From JBGPRB01 sp964422155 (GTDB lineage: Bacteria > Chloroflexota > Dehalococcoidia > Dehalococcoidales > RBG-16-60-22), in contig CAYQZZ010000034.1 of assembly GCA_964422155.1 (NCBI GenBank), positions 1 to 22,732 on the forward strand: a DNA stretch of 22,732 bases. Reading direction: 5' to 3'. Positions 21,618-22,732 of this stretch are shown here, piece by piece. A program made the translations under genes and the position numbers. Numbering within the stretch: the first letter of the stretch is position 1; each line of letters opens with the position of its first letter. The notes beneath the pieces are model-generated. The model had not been told where the DNA came from and did not search any database. It saw only the letters and a list, made by a program, of their open reading frames with translations.

Positions 21618-22106
21618 TTAAGGGGTTATGTTCCGGTCTTCCTTCAACTCCTGAAGAACCATCCTGACACAGGCGGGGATAGCCTTCATCACCTCGGGCG
21701 TACACTCTTCACTGAATGAGGTCACATCTTTAACTTCGATGGCGAAAATAATTATCTGGCGGGGCAGATTAAGGTTGAGTCTCTTGCCCAACTCAATGGC
21801 CGTAGCCAGATTTACATCGTGAGGCGCGCCGGCGTGGCGGGTGCTGGTCAGTATATCGGGGCCAAAACGGTATATTTGACCGGGCATGCCTTTCTCGGTT
21901 TGAATAGCGTCGATAATGATAGTCCGGTCATAGCCGGTCAGCACGTCCAGGAAGTCCAGTCCGGCAATACTGGCTTCCATGATATCAACGTCAGGCGTGT
22001 TAAGCTTGTCTTTCAGGGCTATCGCCACACGGCAACCAACACCATCATCGCTTAAAATCGTATTACCGAGCCCTAATATAAGTGTCCTGGTTTTGCCGTT
22101 GCTCAT
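21618..22106 (-). CDS. [NiFe] hydrogenase maturation protease (HyaD/HycI family)
   Basis: The product is 162 aa. LILGLGNTILSDDGVGCRVA at the N-terminus is the family's nickel-sensing motif; an aspartate stands where many members have glutamate. IDAIQTEKGMPGQIYRF with its aspartate and the APHDVNL motif with histidine supply the other nickel ligands. These proteases remove a short C-terminal peptide from the hydrogenase large subunit after nickel insertion. The gene follows the large-subunit gene by 36 nt and is presumably specific for it. Confidence 0.9.
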   Translation of the reverse strand: MSNGKTRTLILGLGNTILSDDGVGCRVAIALKDKLNTPDVDIMEASIAGLDFLDVLTGYDRTIIIDAIQTEKGMPGQIYRFGPDILTSTRHAGAPHDVNLATAIELGKRLNLNLPRQIIIFAIEVKDVTSFSEECTPEVMKAIPACVRMVLQELKEDRNITP

Positions 22107-22142
22107 GTACTATATTTTAGGGTACTTATCACTCCGTAGCAA

Positions 22143-22732
22143 TCACCGACTTAATCGTTGAATAATATCCCCCCGGCTGTCATAGATAACGACCTCCAGC
22201 GGCATTTTACCGGGGAGGTTGTGGGTGGCGCAGGCCATGCAGGGGTCGTAGGCGCGGAAAGCCATCTCCACCATATTCAGCAGACCTTCCGATACCGTCT
22301 GCCCTTTTTTAATCAGGCCCTGGGCGGCTTTTTTAATGGACATGTTCATGGCCGGGTAGTTATGCGCCGTGGCTACAATCAGGTTCACTTTCTGGACGAT
22401 ACCCTTGTCGTCGGTCTTGTAGTGGTGGATTAACACGCCACGCGGGGCTTCGACGACGCCCACGCCTTCATCCGGCTTGGCGGTGGGAATGGTCCTGACA
22501 TTCGGACTCGTTATTTCCTTGTCCTGGCATAGCTCCAGGAGGCGCTCGGCGGCGTAAACGAGCTCAATCAGCCTCGCCCAGTGGAAGGCCAGAGTGGCAT
22601 GTACCGGCTTACCGCCCAGGGTCTGGTACATTCTCTCGTACTCCGCCTGTGCCAGCGGTGTGGCCATGCCGTCGGCAGCATTGAGCCGGGCGAGCGGGCT
22701 GACGCGGTAAACGCCGCTGTCCTTCCCCTCGA
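22143..22732 (-). CDS. [NiFe] hydrogenase large subunit, C-terminal part (5' end outside the window)
   Basis: The frame stays open to the window edge, so about 195 C-terminal residues are seen. An internal ATG at 22667 is not the start, because GVYRVSPLARLNAADG, conserved in the family, precedes it. The nickel-binding C-terminal motif DPCMACATH is present, with cysteines and not selenocysteine, followed by a 25-residue tail (NLPGKMPLEVVIYDSRG...) that the adjacent protease would cut after the histidine. EAPRGVLIHHY is also typical. The sequence style suggests a cytoplasmic group 3 enzyme (MvhA/HoxH-like). The other subunits would lie upstream, beyond the right edge. Confidence 0.92.
   Translation of the reverse strand, partial: EGKDSGVYRVSPLARLNAADGMATPLAQAEYERMYQTLGGKPVHATLAFHWARLIELVYAAERLLELCQDKEITSPNVRTIPTAKPDEGVGVVEAPRGVLIHHYKTDDKGIVQKVNLIVATAHNYPAMNMSIKKAAQGLIKKGQTVSEGLLNMVEMAFRAYDPCMACATHNLPGKMPLEVVIYDSRGDIIQRLSR

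Noticed and set aside
1..22732. CRISPR array or insertion sequence with transposase
   Set aside because: No regularly spaced direct repeats and no transposase or integrase frame were seen. The repeats found are small non-coding hairpin elements.

Overview
The window looks like a chromosomal segment of an anaerobic bacterium, most likely a Chloroflexota of the Dehalococcoidia type. This rests on gene content, not on any search: an adenosylcobalamin-dependent ribonucleotide reductase under NrdR, a group 3-type [NiFe] hydrogenase with its maturation protease, an old-yellow-enzyme flavoprotein with odd cupins, a presenilin-type membrane protease, a DUF6941 protein, and two selenoproteins of the UGSC type. 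Most genes are on the minus strand. Only a HicB-like gene, folC, the DUF6941 gene and a tRNA-Lys are on the plus strand.

Layout. 1-1.25 kb: a cupin and a DUF2344 (TIGR03936-like) gene in one minus-strand operon behind a good sigma70 promoter. 1.3-1.95 kb: a convergent HicB/HicA-like pair. 1.94-5.1 kb: nrdR-nrdJ, with two NrdR-box-like palindromes 32 bp apart centre to centre, one of them inside the promoter spacer. 5.2-6.5 kb: folC. 6.56-7.68 kb: an AT-rich islet with a BrnT/BrnA-like toxin-antitoxin pair and a divergent DUF6941 gene. 7.7-8.8 kb: ribD. 8.9-9.1 kb: an intergenic palindromic repeat and tRNA-Lys(TTT). 9.2-12.7 kb: an operon of an OYE/dienoyl-CoA-reductase-like flavoprotein, a duplicated cupin and a single cupin. 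13.0-15.5 kb: a flavodoxin-fold reductase, a MazF/RHH toxin-antitoxin pair with an 18-bp palindromic operator, and a two-domain methyltransferase. 15.7-20.4 kb: the selenoprotein operon. 20.56-21.43 kb: a presenilin-family protease. 21.6-22.73 kb: a hydrogenase maturation protease and the 3' part of a [NiFe] hydrogenase large-subunit gene, cut by the window edge.

The most notable system is at 15.7-20.4 kb. Two tandem paralogous genes are each interrupted by one in-frame TGA at the same place, giving GD-U-G-S-C in the first gene and GD-U-G-A-C in the second. The frame is open on both sides. Each TGA is followed after 15 nt by a GC-rich hairpin with a GUG loop, as expected of a bacterial SECIS, and the surrounding 29 nt are identical in the two genes. 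I read them as full-length selenoproteins of 609 and 593 aa that ordinary gene calling would split in two. A thioredoxin-reductase-like flavoprotein with a CxxC centre follows 12 nt downstream and is the obvious candidate electron donor. The operon has a TTGACA-18-CATAAT promoter with a palindrome in its spacer. No selenocysteine machinery genes (selA, selB, selC, selD) lie in the window.

Three hairpin elements with TGTCATTC termini (12.8, 15.6 and 21.5 kb), each just downstream of a gene, look like copies of a dispersed REP/MITE-like repeat.
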